From Stomoxys calcitrans (lineage: Eukaryota > Arthropoda > Insecta > Diptera > Muscidae): a stretch of DNA of 64,000 nucleotides. Shown here one piece after another: positions 1-10,491 of the stretch. Positions within the stretch are counted from its first letter, which is position 1, and each line of letters opens with the position of its first letter. The position numbers and the translations under genes were made by a program. The stretch is taken from the NCBI RefSeq assembly GCF_963082655.1, contig NC_081553.1, positions 157,581,441-157,645,440 on the forward strand, read 5' to 3'. The notes beneath the pieces were generated by a model. It did not search any database. It was not told the origin of the DNA and saw only the letters and a program-made list of their open reading frames with translations.

Positions 1-1531
1 ATATGAAAGGCAGATATCATTTTTTTATTGCACACATTCTGCTTTGTGATGATGTTTTTTTACAGGTGCTTACATGAACCACCCACCAATGTTTACAAAG
101 AAAGGGTGTGCTTATCTCTCACTCACTTGAATATTACAAGCAAGTATTCGGCCGGTCAAATTTGATGCAAAGCTTGGGCATGTACAAACTTTTTTGTTAA
201 GATTTTATTAGGAATTATTTCTATGGAGATATTTTTTATGGTAATGTCTGAGTTGGATTCTGCCCAGCATTTCTTTATTTGTAGCATAGACATTTGATAA
301 AGGAGTTTTGTTGCCAAGCCGAGATCTTTGATTGGTGGCAACCATGAAATTACCATTGCAATTGGCAACAAGTAATAGTGTTGGTTTTGACGTTTTCTTT
401 GATACCTTTTTTTAGGCAAAGTGAAGGCTAGAAGTTACAAAGCCAACTTCATAACTTCCTTTTACTTGCCAACTGCGAAAGTGGAAAGATCAAATCGAGT
501 ATTGTTTAAACCATAATTTTTTCGGTGCATCATCTAAGTTTTGTGACTAGTGCTTTAGTGATCTGTGAGCAGTTCACAACGACATTTTTTTGACGCAATA
601 TTTTGTTTGAAGAAAGTGAAAAAGGTACGAATTTCTTTTCTGTAGAGGATATGCCAAATTTTCCTTACAGAGGTTATGTTTTTTTTAAAGATTCCCCACA
701 ACATTTTGTGTATCCAGGAGAGATCTGGTCAGCTTTAGGATCGATTTTTCTCTGACAGCTGCTTGGGGGATATACCGGCATATTACAATACATTTTTCCC
801 GAAACTATTTGTGCCACGAAGCAAGGCATACAACATACAACATCCGGACCGCAAGAGTAGTGCCACAAGACATCGAAAAGTCACGCTGCCAATTGAGCAG
901 CGTGATAACTATTTTAATCTGACATATATTTTTTGCCACGGCCACATCTTTATGCCAAGTTGCTTATAATCTGCACTGTTTGTCCAGTTGGACTGCATCA
1001 GGTTGCAAGGTTGAACCCGTGATAAATATTTGTGCCACGAAGTCTTTTTGTTAAGGCCTTCTTCTTTTTGAACGAGCCGTACGCCTATCATCATCACTGT
1101 GGATCCATTTTGACTGCGTCACCTTAAAGGCAACGAGAATACTATTTATTTCCACATCGAGGACTTTTTCAGTGCCATTGTTGGAAAAGTCATTGTGCAG
1201 ATTGTCTCGATTGTTTTCCTTTTGGCTTGGCATCAACATCAACATCAAATCCGACAAAAATACCATGCCATATTTAAACCCAGATACCCGGCCCTGTTAA
1301 CCTGACCTGCAACTGACCGTTCATCAAAATGAACATACCATCACCGTAAATCTTATATCTAATTATTTATATATTTATTCATTTACATTTTTTTTTACTT
1401 TTTTTCTTTGAGGGTAAAATTTTGGGCATATCTGTTTAAAACACAGATACTTTAATGTTGGTTTAGTTGCAAGTTTTTGCAGAGTCAAAAGCAGATACAA
1501 TAGTTTTTTTTTGAATTTTGTCCATACATAG
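1..1531. other. Unassigned AT-rich stretch
   Basis: I see no gene, RNA or recognisable transposon here. Short open frames occur on both strands (for example 156-419 and 674-868, minus) but have no motif, no splice context and no family I recognise. The stretch is probably intronic or intergenic and may hold old unrecognised repeats. Confidence 0.4.
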
Positions 1532-1586
1532 CAATGACCATCACCCACTACATGGAGGAGGCCTTCTACGTGCAGCGGCAGTGCTG
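1532..1586 (+). CDS. Putative 55-bp exon of an unknown gene
   Basis: A short GC-rich block stands out from T-rich surroundings. It is preceded by a pyrimidine-rich tract ending in an acceptor (ACATAG, AG at 1530-1531) and followed by a consensus donor GTAAGT at 1587-1592. Between them one frame reads MTITHYMEEAFYVQRQC followed by two bases of a split codon, with codons strongly biased to C or G in third position, as in real fly exons. The ATG at 1534 could be the start codon, with CA as 5' UTR, or the exon could be internal (55 bp, phase 2 at its end). I do not recognise the protein. No partner exon is visible on the plus strand, so its introns would be long. It lies on the opposite strand to the SNAP-25 exon at 6.2 kb. 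The splice signals and codon bias are seen; that it is expressed is inference. Confidence 0.4.
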
Positions 1587-2469
1587 GTAAGTTTTGTCTT
1601 TGCTATGTTTTTTTTTACGAAGAGAAATGTATACAACTTTTGTCTCGCGCTCTTTTGTTGTCTTGTGTTTTAATAAACCATAGTTACAAACAATCATACA
1701 AACATTAAGTAACCAAGAGACTGTGAGAGATCGTAGGCGGCATCATATCTCTTTATTATGACACTTTTTGCCTTGTAATTCTACTGAGAGTAATTAGTAT
1801 AACACTTACATTGTTATTTCATTTATGCCTCTCACAGCCTTTGCATATTTTGTTTTGTCCATTCAATGGTACAAACATACATACCATTATTTTTTTTATT
1901 TCTTTCATGTAATGTTTGTATGTTTGTTTTGCTTGCATAGAAACCCAGTCAAATCATACGATCGAAGTTAAAAGATACTAAAAGTATAATTAACCCCTTA
2001 AGGGACGCAACTGAATTTATCGTTCATAAGAGTGCTTTCAAAATGTTACGTATTTTTTTGATTTATTATAACAAAATGGATTCTGAATTATTAATTATAT
2101 TCAATAAATATTTTTATGTATCTTTTATGATGAATTGGTAAGGAAATTATGAGATGTTTTCTTGTGCGAAACCATAGAGTAAAGGTGTGGTAAGAATACT
2201 AGGGGTCTTCAATGAAATATTGCACTAAGAAGACATAGGTTGGAGTGGGTAACGATGTGCATCTCACAATGACATCAGTGGGAATTATGCTCGAGTAGCG
2301 TATTGGTAGATACCTTTGCCTTTTGTTTAATTCTTGTTTTTCTCCTGACTAGTTATGGGCGATTTCATTTAACTAGTTAGCTTGGCCCACCGTTTAGTTT
2401 CTGGATAATAGCTTGTTTTTTTAGATACAAAAAAGGGAGTCTATAATAATTTGTGTAGTGGGAAAAAGG
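1587..2469. other. Unassigned AT-rich stretch
   Basis: No coding signal or recognisable repeat family. If the exon at 1532-1586 is real, this would be the beginning of its downstream intron. Confidence 0.4.
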
Positions 2470-3545
2470 CTTTTATATGGAAGGACCGAATCCCCCCGCC
2501 CGACTGATGCTAGCTCTTCAATGGCTCCCGCAGTCCTCTCTGTATATCAGTACTAGGATGCCTCGAATTAGAATAAAACTTTGCATCATTTCCTTCCTGG
2601 GACATTACATTACATTGGTTGGTATTGAGACACCTGCCACTGCACGGCCTGATGTCTCAATATGAGGATTTTTGCCTATCCTAATCTTCCCAAACTTGAA
2701 AAAGACAGCCTTGCTCCCGTATTGCGCCGTGCCTTTAGTCTTAACCAAACTTGTCACAGAGACTTGATCAATGCCAATCCAAAGAGAGTTCCATTCTCCT
2801 TCTCCTCCCTGTGGAAAACCTCCCACTTCTCTGCGACCAAACCTTGGTCGCAAATTGACTGCCCCACCCCTTGATGAAGACCGTCGCCTCTGTGGGATGG
2901 GGGATGTCCATCTTTCTCACCACGTCGAGTGTGGACACTCTAACGAGCTGTTTTACGCCGCAAAACCCAGCGTAACGATGCCCCCTCTGTACCCGCAGCT
3001 CATCATTTGTATGGGTGCACCCTCTACAGAGTTCCAGACATGTTAAAAAATCCGATCGTTTATCAGATCCTCCATTTGGGACCGATGATTTGGTGGAATA
3101 CTGCCGAATGCACAGCCAATATTGATGGCTGCATAAGTCATCCCACCTCTGTTGTGCTTCCTTCCCATTCTGGCGATCATCGCCCACCTTCCCCTTCCGT
3201 AATGGCTGCGACATCCTTTTGGAAGTCAAAGTCCTCCATGAAGACTCAGGGGCCGTGCACGCTTCCTTCGTTACTGTTCCGACTGTTTACCTCCGCAGGA
3301 CAGTGTCCGAAGTCATCATTGTGGGGTGGTTGACTTGGTTTTCCCAGAGCACATGAAAGCGGGTAGCTCGTTTTCTTCATCAGCATTTTAACAGTGTTAT
3401 GCTCTTCGGGAGATCTGATCCTTTTTCCAGCTTCCGTAGAAGTGCTTGGAATGTCAGTTCTATCCCTTCCAGCATCCTGCACTTTCGCTCGATTGCGCTG
3501 CCGTCGTACCCCGAATCGATTAGAGTCAATTTTGAGCCCACTCCA
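2470..3545 (-). pseudogene. GC-rich decayed coding island, possibly retroelement ORF1
   Basis: This block has clearly higher GC than its surroundings and carries open frames on both strands. The minus-strand readings are the most protein-like: 3246-3482 contains KRIRSPEEH and 2605-2853 contains WIGIDQVSVTSL followed by a basic GKIRIGKN segment, but the frame changes several times and stops intervene. The style (a Ser/Pro/Arg-rich part followed by a charged part) recalls the first ORF of fly non-LTR retrotransposons, but I cannot name a family. Low codon quality on the plus strand argues against an active host gene. Treat it as a probable dead mobile-element fragment; the boundaries are approximate. 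Confidence 0.3.
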
Positions 3546-3706
3546 AAAAGGCTTTAAACTTTTTTCGTAGAAGGTAGTACCTATTCCGAGATACGGATTT
3601 TTTTTCTATGAGGAGCGAAATAAAAACACGTCCGCTCCACTCAACGGCTACAATTCAAACAATTAATATTATACATTTTTTTGATTTCCAAACTGGGTAA
3701 CTTTTA

Positions 3707-4642
3707 TTGGGTTGCCCAAAAAGTAATTGTCGGTAATATAGTAGTAATATAGTCGGCGTTGACAAATTTTTTCAACGGCTTGTGACTCTGTAATTGCATT
3801 CTTTCTTCTGTCAGTTATCAGCTGTTACTTTTAGCTTTTTTTAGAAAAAAAGTGCGCGAAATTTTGTTTACATTTGTTTGTTTGGCGTCAATTTTAATAT
3901 GGGAACCACATGTATTGAAAGAAATTCATTTAACAAACCGAATCAACGCTTGTGATATGCACCTTAAACGCAATGAATTCGATCCGTTTTTAAAACGAAT
4001 CATAACTGGAGATAAAAAATGGATTGTTTACAACAACGTTAGTCGAAAACGATCATGGTCCAAGCATGGTGAACCAGCTCAAACCACTTCAAAGGCTGAT
4101 ATCCACCAATAGAAGGTTTTGCTGTCTGTTTGGTGGGATTGGAAGGGTGTGGTATATTCTGAGCTGCTTCCAAGGTACCAAACGATTAATTCGGATGTTT
4201 ACTGTCAACAATTGGACAAATTGAATACAGCCATCAAGGAGAAGCGACCAGAATTGGTCAATCGTAAAAGTGTCACATTCCACCAGGACAACGCTAGACC
4301 GCACACATCTTTGGTCACTCGCCAAAAACTGAGTGAGCTTGGCTAGGAACTTTTGATGCATCCACCATATAGCCCTGACCTTGCACCATAAGACTACCAT
4401 TTATTTCGATCTTTGCAGAACTCCTTAAATGGTAAAACTTTCGGCAATCGCACTTGGTTCAGTTTTTTGCAGATAAAGGCCAGAAGTTCTATGAGCGTGG
4501 AATACTAAATTTGCCAGTAAGATGGCAAAAGGTTATCGGACAAAATGGCAATTATATATTTGATTAAAGTTCATTCTAAGTTTTATTAAAAATGCATTTA
4601 CTTTCTTTTAAAAAATCCGCAATTACTTTTTAGGCAACCCAA
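3707..4642 (+). mobile_element. Defective mariner transposon (936 bp)
   Basis: The ends are inverted repeats starting TTGGGTTGCC at 3707 and finishing GGCAACCCAA at 4642 (TTGGGTTGCCCAAAAAGTAA type at the left, one base changed at the right), flanked by TA on both sides (3705-3706 and 4643-4644), the target duplication of Tc1/mariner elements. The interior carries the central and C-terminal parts of a mariner transposase with stops. At 936 bp it is shorter than a usual 1.3-kb mariner because the N-terminal DNA-binding half of the gene is missing. A further-deleted relative (237 bp) sits at 37604-37840 and shares both subterminal regions. Confidence 0.9.
3852..4567 (+). pseudogene. Mariner transposase, truncated and with stops
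   Basis: One frame runs from 3852 and is broken by three in-frame stops (4110-4112, 4344-4346, 4389-4391), then shifts frame near 4440 and ends at the TAA at 4565-4567. Visible motifs are IITGDKKW (first catalytic Asp region), the LLSVWWDWKGVV strand, HQDNARPHTS (second Asp) and HPPYSPDLAP followed after a stop by DYHLF (third Asp), matching the DD34D layout of mariner. The helix-turn-helix N-terminal part is absent: the frame joins sequence before PHVLKEIHL directly to the 5' untranslated region. It cannot encode an active enzyme. Confidence 0.88.
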
Positions 4643-4644
4643 TA

Positions 4645-4870
4645 TATAGCACCGTAGTGCAGAGGTTGGCATGTCCGCCTATGACGTTAAATGCCCTGGT
4701 TCGAATCCTGGAGTGAACATTAGAAAAAAACTTCAGAGGTGGTTATCCCCTCCTAATGCTGGCGAATTTTTTAAGGAACTACGCCATTTGAAAAAATGGT
4801 ATGGCAGCCATGTAAAACCTTCTTCCCAAAGAGGTGTCGGACTGCGGCACGCCGCACTGTGGGGAGTTCG
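4645..4870 (+). mobile_element. tRNA-derived SINE
   Basis: The head looks like a tRNA with an internal pol III promoter: A box TAGTGCAGAGG at 4655-4665 and a perfect B box GGTTCGAATCC at 4698-4708. It continues into a non-tRNA body (GGTGGTTATCCCCTCC, then GTGTCGGACTGCGGCACG). It starts within a few bases of the mariner 3' end. Further fragments of what I take to be the same family occur at about 5160, 28256, 31148 and 34535: the motif around AGGAACAGGGG is its tail and the GCGACACC region is its body. It is 3'-truncated here. The pol III boxes are seen; the family unity is inferred from shared blocks. Confidence 0.7.
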
Positions 4871-6138
4871 TCGTCAAAAGTGTTGTTTAATTCAGAATTT
4901 CAATAGTAATATAATAAAATAATATGCACCATTTAAGAGGTTATAAAATTCTCTTTCATATTCCTGAAATTTATTGTCTTAGACCATCTAGCCCATAGAT
5001 AGTGGAAGAGAGTAAATGACCCGTCGGAAAAAATGGTTAGTTGGCAAGTTGCTGATGACAACCAGAAAATTTATGTAATGTAAGGGATAGGGTCATTTAT
5101 TTTATTTCTATCAAATAGTTTGGTATGCATATATATAAGAAAAGCAAATTTGTCCAACAACATTCCACTAAGGAACAGGGGCATATATATTAGCATTGCA
5201 TCTAAATCTAATTCGATTTACTTAAGATTTATCACATATTTTCCTCATTTACCAATATATGTGGTACATTTCCACACATTTTCTCTTATGCGTCGACAAC
5301 GTTTTCAGTAAATTTCGGCCTAATTAGTAGTTAAATATAGATGTTGTATCACTTTGAAGGAATATACCAAAAACTATAACGTTTTTGCAGGCATTTTGGA
5401 GCAATATTCAGCAAGAAATAGTAAATCGGATCGGAAATAAAGATTTGGCAGCCGGAACAAATTTTCGAAAAGCCTAGGTACCAGGACCACCCAGCACCTT
5501 GGAAATTTCAAAGACTTATCTGTTCTCAAGCGGCAGATATTTTAAGAGTTTTTTTCGTTGTAATCCCAATGCGCGTTTCTAAATTTTTTCTTAATTTCAT
5601 TGCTTCTCAAAAGGTTTTAGAATTTATTTTAGAAGGTTTCACATTACATGTGTTGAAATAAATGAAACGAATTTGATCTTTATAAATTTAGATCTTTAGT
5701 AAAGTTGCAATAAAAATTATTTCTTCATATGTACAGCTGGTAATAATCTTTTCCATTGTAATGCCATTCATACTTTAAAGGCCGTTGGGGAGCGTCGCCA
5801 CGAAAAATGCCAATCTTTAAACAAATATCAGAAAATCAACTCGCAAAAGTTAATCAATTCTAACTTTGGATATTAATACCACTACTTCACACATGGCAGC
5901 ACAGAGTGACACTCGCTTTCAAGCGCCAAAGTTGAAAATGTTTTAACTTTTCTGTGTGCAGAGTGGCATTTTTGAAACGCAACGCTCAAAAACTACACTC
6001 AACGCGCTCTTTCTGTTTCGGCCTTAAGAGTTTTATTTACAAGTTCGGCCCGGCCGAACTTAGCGCGCTTTGTCTTGTTTTCGAATTGCTTATGCATTGC
6101 TGAAATAAAAAAGAGTTAATATGACAAGGCATACATAC
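4871..6138. other. Unassigned; probable intron of the SNAP-25 gene
   Basis: No exon is visible. By position and strand, the 3' side of the SNAP-25 exon (minus strand) starts at 6138 and runs leftward, so this should be its first coding-region intron. It contains a SINE tail fragment near 5160 and is otherwise AT-rich. Confidence 0.45.
5160..5185 (-). repeat. SINE tail fragment
   Basis: The block ACATTCCACTAAGGAACAGG followed by GGC recurs at 28256-28300 and, in the opposite orientation, at 34535-34575. It appears to be the 3' tail of the tRNA-derived SINE at 4645. Confidence 0.4.
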
Positions 6139-6238
6139 ATCATCTGCAACGCTGTTAGCTTTTATTTGCAATTCCTCCAACTCTGTTTTTGGAACAGGGG
6201 GAGCAGCAGACTCTTCCGTATTTTCCACTGATGGCATT
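6139..6238 (-). CDS. Snap25: SNAP-25-family SNARE, first coding exon
   Basis: A 100-bp exon on the minus strand. A polypyrimidine tract and CAG acceptor (AG at 6239-6240) sit one base before the ATG (6235-6237), so the 5' UTR is spliced. The exon reads MPSVENTEESAAPPVPK, then TELEELQIKANSVADD, and stops at a donor GTATGT (starting at 6138). The TELEELQ..A..VAD segment is the start of the first SNARE helix of SNAP-25 proteins; in fly Snap25 the helix continues in the next exon with the SLESTRRM segment. SNAP-25 is a plasma-membrane Qbc-SNARE that pairs with syntaxin and synaptobrevin in vesicle fusion. The remaining exons are not in the window: to the left nothing encodes the rest of the helix, so the next intron exceeds 6 kb. 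Fly Snap25 is known for very long introns. The paralogue Snap24 is the main alternative. Confidence 0.72.
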
Positions 6239-7324
6239 CTGAAATTAAAAAGAAATTATGTATTTATTTAAAGGCATATATTTAAAAAATGATTTTTATA
6301 CATAGCTTATATATTTCAGAAAAAATAGAAAAGACTAGTTACGAAAACGTAAGGCTACTTTTACTCGATAAGCGATGAGTTATATTAGCCTTCTCCACTC
6401 AAATGGCCGACTCAACTCATATGTTTTTCCGTTATGAAATCAGCTGATTTTAGCAAAGTTGCTTAAGTGGGACAGGCTGTTACCAATTACAATAAATGGT
6501 AATGGGTAAAGCCGCTATAACAGGGCATATAGTTGTCTTATGATATGTCACTTTTTGTATTCGCATGTAATTTAAAATGTTTATCAAAATTGTTTACATA
6601 CGATTCATAATTTATGCTATCACACCTGTATATTATTTTCGTGTGATATAACCTAAAAATGGGAGCAAATCTGATTTTTTTAACGCGTAAAAATTGCTAA
6701 AGTTGTGAGAAAGGTGGTTAAATCATAAACTTGTGGAAACAATTTAATTTGAGGTTGTTTTTATTCGACTGACAACAAAGACAGCTGATTTATTTACTTT
6801 TTTGTCGGAAGGAATAGAGCACGCTCTAAACCTAAAGAATTACATGTGCTATTTTGAAAAGTGATTTTCATATATTAGTTTCACTTGTATCACATGACAT
6901 GTACAACTCTACACATGGTAAATTTGAATGTCATAAAGCACCTACATACCGTGTAATAGAGCCTTAATGAATGTTGTTTTCTTTTAATACCAACATTTTC
7001 GAAAAGTAAACTTCTTTAAAAAAAATAGGAACTTTGTAAAGGATAAAATTGTAAAATATTTTGTGATATATATTAGCTGTTTTCAGGAACTCAAAAATTT
7101 GTGCAAATTTGCACAAATTTTTACTGGGAGTCATTCGCGAACTTTATTTGACAGTTCAAAAATAGAGAACCCGCAAATTTCTACTGGGACTTTTTTTGCC
7201 AGCAGAAATTTGCAACTTTGATCAGATGTTTTGTAAAGATCAGCTGTTTTGTAAAAAGCAGCCGTTACATGGAAATACTAAAGCTAACACCAAAATGGAT
7301 CTAAAAGGCAGAGGTAAGTAAAAA
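6239..7324. other. Unassigned; probable 5' UTR intron of the SNAP-25 gene
   Basis: This lies upstream of the SNAP-25 coding exon on the minus strand, beyond its acceptor. It is AT-rich with no exon or named repeat. A short self-similar patch of AAATTTGTGCAAATTTGCAC type sits near 7090-7130. Confidence 0.4.
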
Positions 7325-7722
7325 ACAAGTAAGAGCGTGCTAAGTTCGGCCAGGCTGAATCTTATATACCCTCCACCAACGATCGCATATGTCGAGTTCT
7401 TTGCGCGGTATCTCTTTTTAGTCCAACAAAAAATAATGGAGCTACATCAAGTTATAGTCCGATTCGGGCCATAAGTGAGTTGAATGTTGAAGACCATAGT
7501 AGAAGTCATAGGGTAATATTACAGTCCATTCGGATAAATATTGCAGCTTGTAGGGGTTCAAGAAGCATAATCGGGAGTTCGGTTTATATGGGAGCTGTAT
7601 CAGGCAATATATCGATTAAGACCATATTCAACATGTATGTTGAAGGTCACGGGTCTTATATTTCGAGGTGTTACAAACAGAATGACGAAATTAGTATACC
7701 CCATCTATGGTGGAGGGTATAA
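7325..7722 (+). mobile_element. DINE-1/Helentron-like element, short copy (subfamily 1)
   Basis: It begins ACAAGTAAGAGCGTGCTAAG, followed by TTCGGCC and TATATACCCTCCACC, and ends with GACGAAATTAGTATACC and a GGTGGAGGGTATAA terminus. The same ends occur at 18313-19532 and 23001-23994. Here most internal tandem units are missing, leaving about 400 bp. The terminal hairpin and the block order resemble Drosophila INE-1, a non-autonomous Helentron-associated element. It encodes no protein. Confidence 0.65.
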
Positions 7723-8239
7723 TAAAAATATTGTTTACTGGTAATTACTGGTTTACTGGTTTGTTTCATTTTTATTTACTTTTAATGAAGATTCAAGGCA
7801 GCAGCTATTAATCTGGTACAAAAAACTCCCCAAATGAAGTTGTAATTTTGCCTCATACGTTTGTTCTACATTAGAAGGCAAGTGCAAAGTTTTCGGAATT
7901 ATTTGGAAAACCTTGAAAAATTAAAACATTGTACCCTTCCAGACACCAAGAAATGTTCGGTTTCTTCATCAAAGAGCTACGATGAAACCAACACCGTTCC
8001 TTTGAATTTGTTAAGGAGGGAATATGCTGCCATGGTATTTAGTAGGTCTGGCTGGGCAGTCAAAAGTTACGCACAGTAGGATGGGGAAAAATGCAAATTA
8101 GTCTGCCAATTGTGAACGGATACAGATATCTTCAATAAGAACACAGAGTCCGTAGCCGCCACATGACCATAGAGAAAGCTCCCTTAGCCTCACGTCAGTG
8201 GTCGCGGCAATTTGTTAAGCCACAATATCCAGAAGCATT
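7723..8239. other. Unassigned
   Basis: No recognisable gene. A 72-codon plus-strand frame at 7861-8079 has no motif. The right end merges into the reverse-transcriptase fragment. Confidence 0.35.
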
Positions 8240-8790
8240 TGGTGGTTAGTCCAAGGTTCCTTTGTCAGCACACCAAGTGCTACCGACAAGGGACTTGAGA
8301 ACGTTGTTTCTACATTTGTGTACGGTTATGGCATGTAAAGCAGTTGTAGTCTTATACAGCCTTTGAAATGCAAAATGAAATACTGATGCTCGGCGAATGG
8401 AAATTGTCCAACGGTAGGATCGGAAGAAGTAGTTCCTCATGCGTCTTGGCTACTGTTGAAAGAAAACAAATCGGTTTGTACGACTTCCCCTTGCTCGTGG
8501 CCTTTCCAGGTTTTAGTAGCAGGATCACACTGCCCATCTTCCAAACAAAGGGTTGTTGTTGTTGTAGTGTTCAGATAGGCTGAGGACAGTTGAAAGGTAC
8601 TCGAACCCAGGCAGATCCAGATTCTTCAGCATCAATGAAGAGCTTCCGTCTGGGACCCTACGCCTTGCGCGACTTGGTGCCTCGGATGACATTCGTAGCT
8701 TCGTGCACTGTAAATTGTGATGGCTGTCCAGCGGGACGGAGATCACTGATACTACCAATGGCTCCCTTTCTAACCTTGTCACTCTCGGGC
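8240..8790 (-). pseudogene. Jockey-type reverse transcriptase fragment
   Basis: On the minus strand two frames join into an RT N-terminal region: LPGFEYLSTVLSLS (8525-8782), then GSVILLLKPGK with SYKPICFLSTVAKT (8352-8537), then STRF-like TTTALHAITVHKC (8246-8440). This is the order seen in Jockey-clade non-LTR elements: the KxGxVILLLKPGK motif precedes RPISLLS and the STTTALHAI segment. There are frameshifts between the parts and no palm catalytic motif, so it is a dead 5'- and 3'-truncated piece. The polyasparagine-like run comes from a TTG microsatellite near 8552. Confidence 0.6.
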
Positions 8791-10491
8791 TAATAAATTG
8801 ATGTTTATCTAAGGAAAATACCTCATAAGTGTCACCAGCATTTTTTATATAAAAACAATTGTTTCCTTAGCAAGCAAATAAAAACCCAACCAAAACAAAA
8901 ATCAGCTGTTCCAAAAATATGCTTTGTTCACTGGATGTCGTTCGCGTACTTTTGCTTGCAAATTTTTTAAAGAAAGTAAAATGGCTCTACTCTCCTGCAA
9001 ATATTTACTGGAAAAGTACGCGAACAGACCTATTGTGATCCGAATACAATATTTCGGAGAAGTTTGTGCGTCGTCCGATGCATGCGTTTCTCTCGGTTTG
9101 TTCTTGTCTATCGGCCGCGTCATGTGTCGTTAACAGTGTTTTTTTCTTCTTTCCGTTGTTTTTTGCTATAAAAAATGATGCACACAACACATATCCAGTG
9201 CTTACACTTCAACAAAATCATTGGTAAATGAAGAACAGAATACTACAAAACTTATTTAATAAGGTGGCTGCATAAGAACAGCTGGAAAAGGAAATAATTT
9301 TGAATTCGCCTAACAAAAACCTAATTTTAATGTAATACTATGTTCAGACCAAGGCATATTTAATAAGGTGGCCGCATCAGCACAGCTGATGGAACTTAAT
9401 ATGACAATTCATTTTTGAATTCGCCTTATAAAAATATGAACTACAAAATAAATATTTTTTGTGTTTGCTGCTGTTATGGTTCTGAAACTTAGGTTTTATA
9501 ATGGTACGCGTCTAACAACCCTAATCGCTATCAGCTTCACTCAGGGAACTTAGATTCATTGTGTCGCCCCCGAAAAAAAGATTCAAAAAGAGCTGAAGAA
9601 CACAACCAACTTTATCTTTCGGGGGTTTACGTCGAGCCCATTGGCCAATCTTGGCAGCATACTATGTGCACTCTGAACGGTCAGCCTCGCAGCCAACAAA
9701 CTTTAACCAATTCCTTTTCAAATTTCCTGAAAATCCTACAAATATCCAAGAGCCTCAAATAGGAGTACAAAAACCGTCCTTGTCGTTATTGGGCTCTAGT
9801 CACAATATTCCTATTTGAGCCCTTTACTAGTGGAACGCTAATTATCCTTCCTGTCAACATCGGATGAACTCAATTCAGGAGGTATCCTCATGTTCACCAG
9901 AGAGTCATAAATTTTACACGTGTGTCCATGAAATTGAAATTAATTCCAGCTTAATTGGAATTGAGCCAGAACTACGCTGGCCAACCATGAAAGGTTAAAG
10001 GCATTTGCCGCTACAATAACCTAGAGAAAACTATTTAAACCTCGCGTCTTGATGGTTTTGTGGGTAAAGCCTCTGGAGCCCTGTTTACAAATTTTGACAT
10101 ATGTATCAAATTTCCAAAAAGATGCTTTGTTGTAGCAATTCGCCGATGCGGCCTCCTTATAAATACGCCTTGGTTCAGACCAAAGATGTTCTGAGCAAAC
10201 GACACGTTTGCCACAAAAACAAGTCATTCTTAGCATGTGAACTCAAATAAATGCCTAAATTGTGCTAAATAAACACAAGCCTGAATAATGTCAAAAATAA
10301 ATATCTATTTTTGTCCAAAAAATTTTTTAAAATAAACAAAATTTTACAGATGAAGCAAGAAAAAAAATCTTAATCAAAGTGCATCAAAACATTTATGTTG
10401 GAGTTTGAAAAACTGCAATTTCCAATTCTAATTTTAAATTGTGCTAAAGCTGCCATTAGATGATAAGACATGTCATTTGTAATTTCAAGAA
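8791..10491. other. Unassigned, with one imperfect tandem duplication
   Basis: No coding exon is supported. The stretch includes the duplication at 9253-9435. Open frames at 9559-9762 (plus) and 10021-10236 (minus) lack recognisable motifs. Confidence 0.35.
9253..9435. repeat. Imperfect tandem duplication (~104-bp step)
   Basis: The block TATTTAATAAGGTGGCTGCA with a following ACAGCTG and TTTTGAATTCGCC occurs at 9253-9321 and again at 9357-9435 with a few substitutions and small gaps. Confidence 0.55.

Noticed and set aside
156..1266. Several minus-strand frames in the first 1.3 kb as one decayed gene
   Set aside because: The frames do not share motifs or a plausible order with any family I know, and base composition is not coding-like.
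4645..4720. Functional tRNA gene
   Set aside because: A and B boxes are good, but the stems do not pair as a cloverleaf and the sequence runs on into a repeated SINE body.
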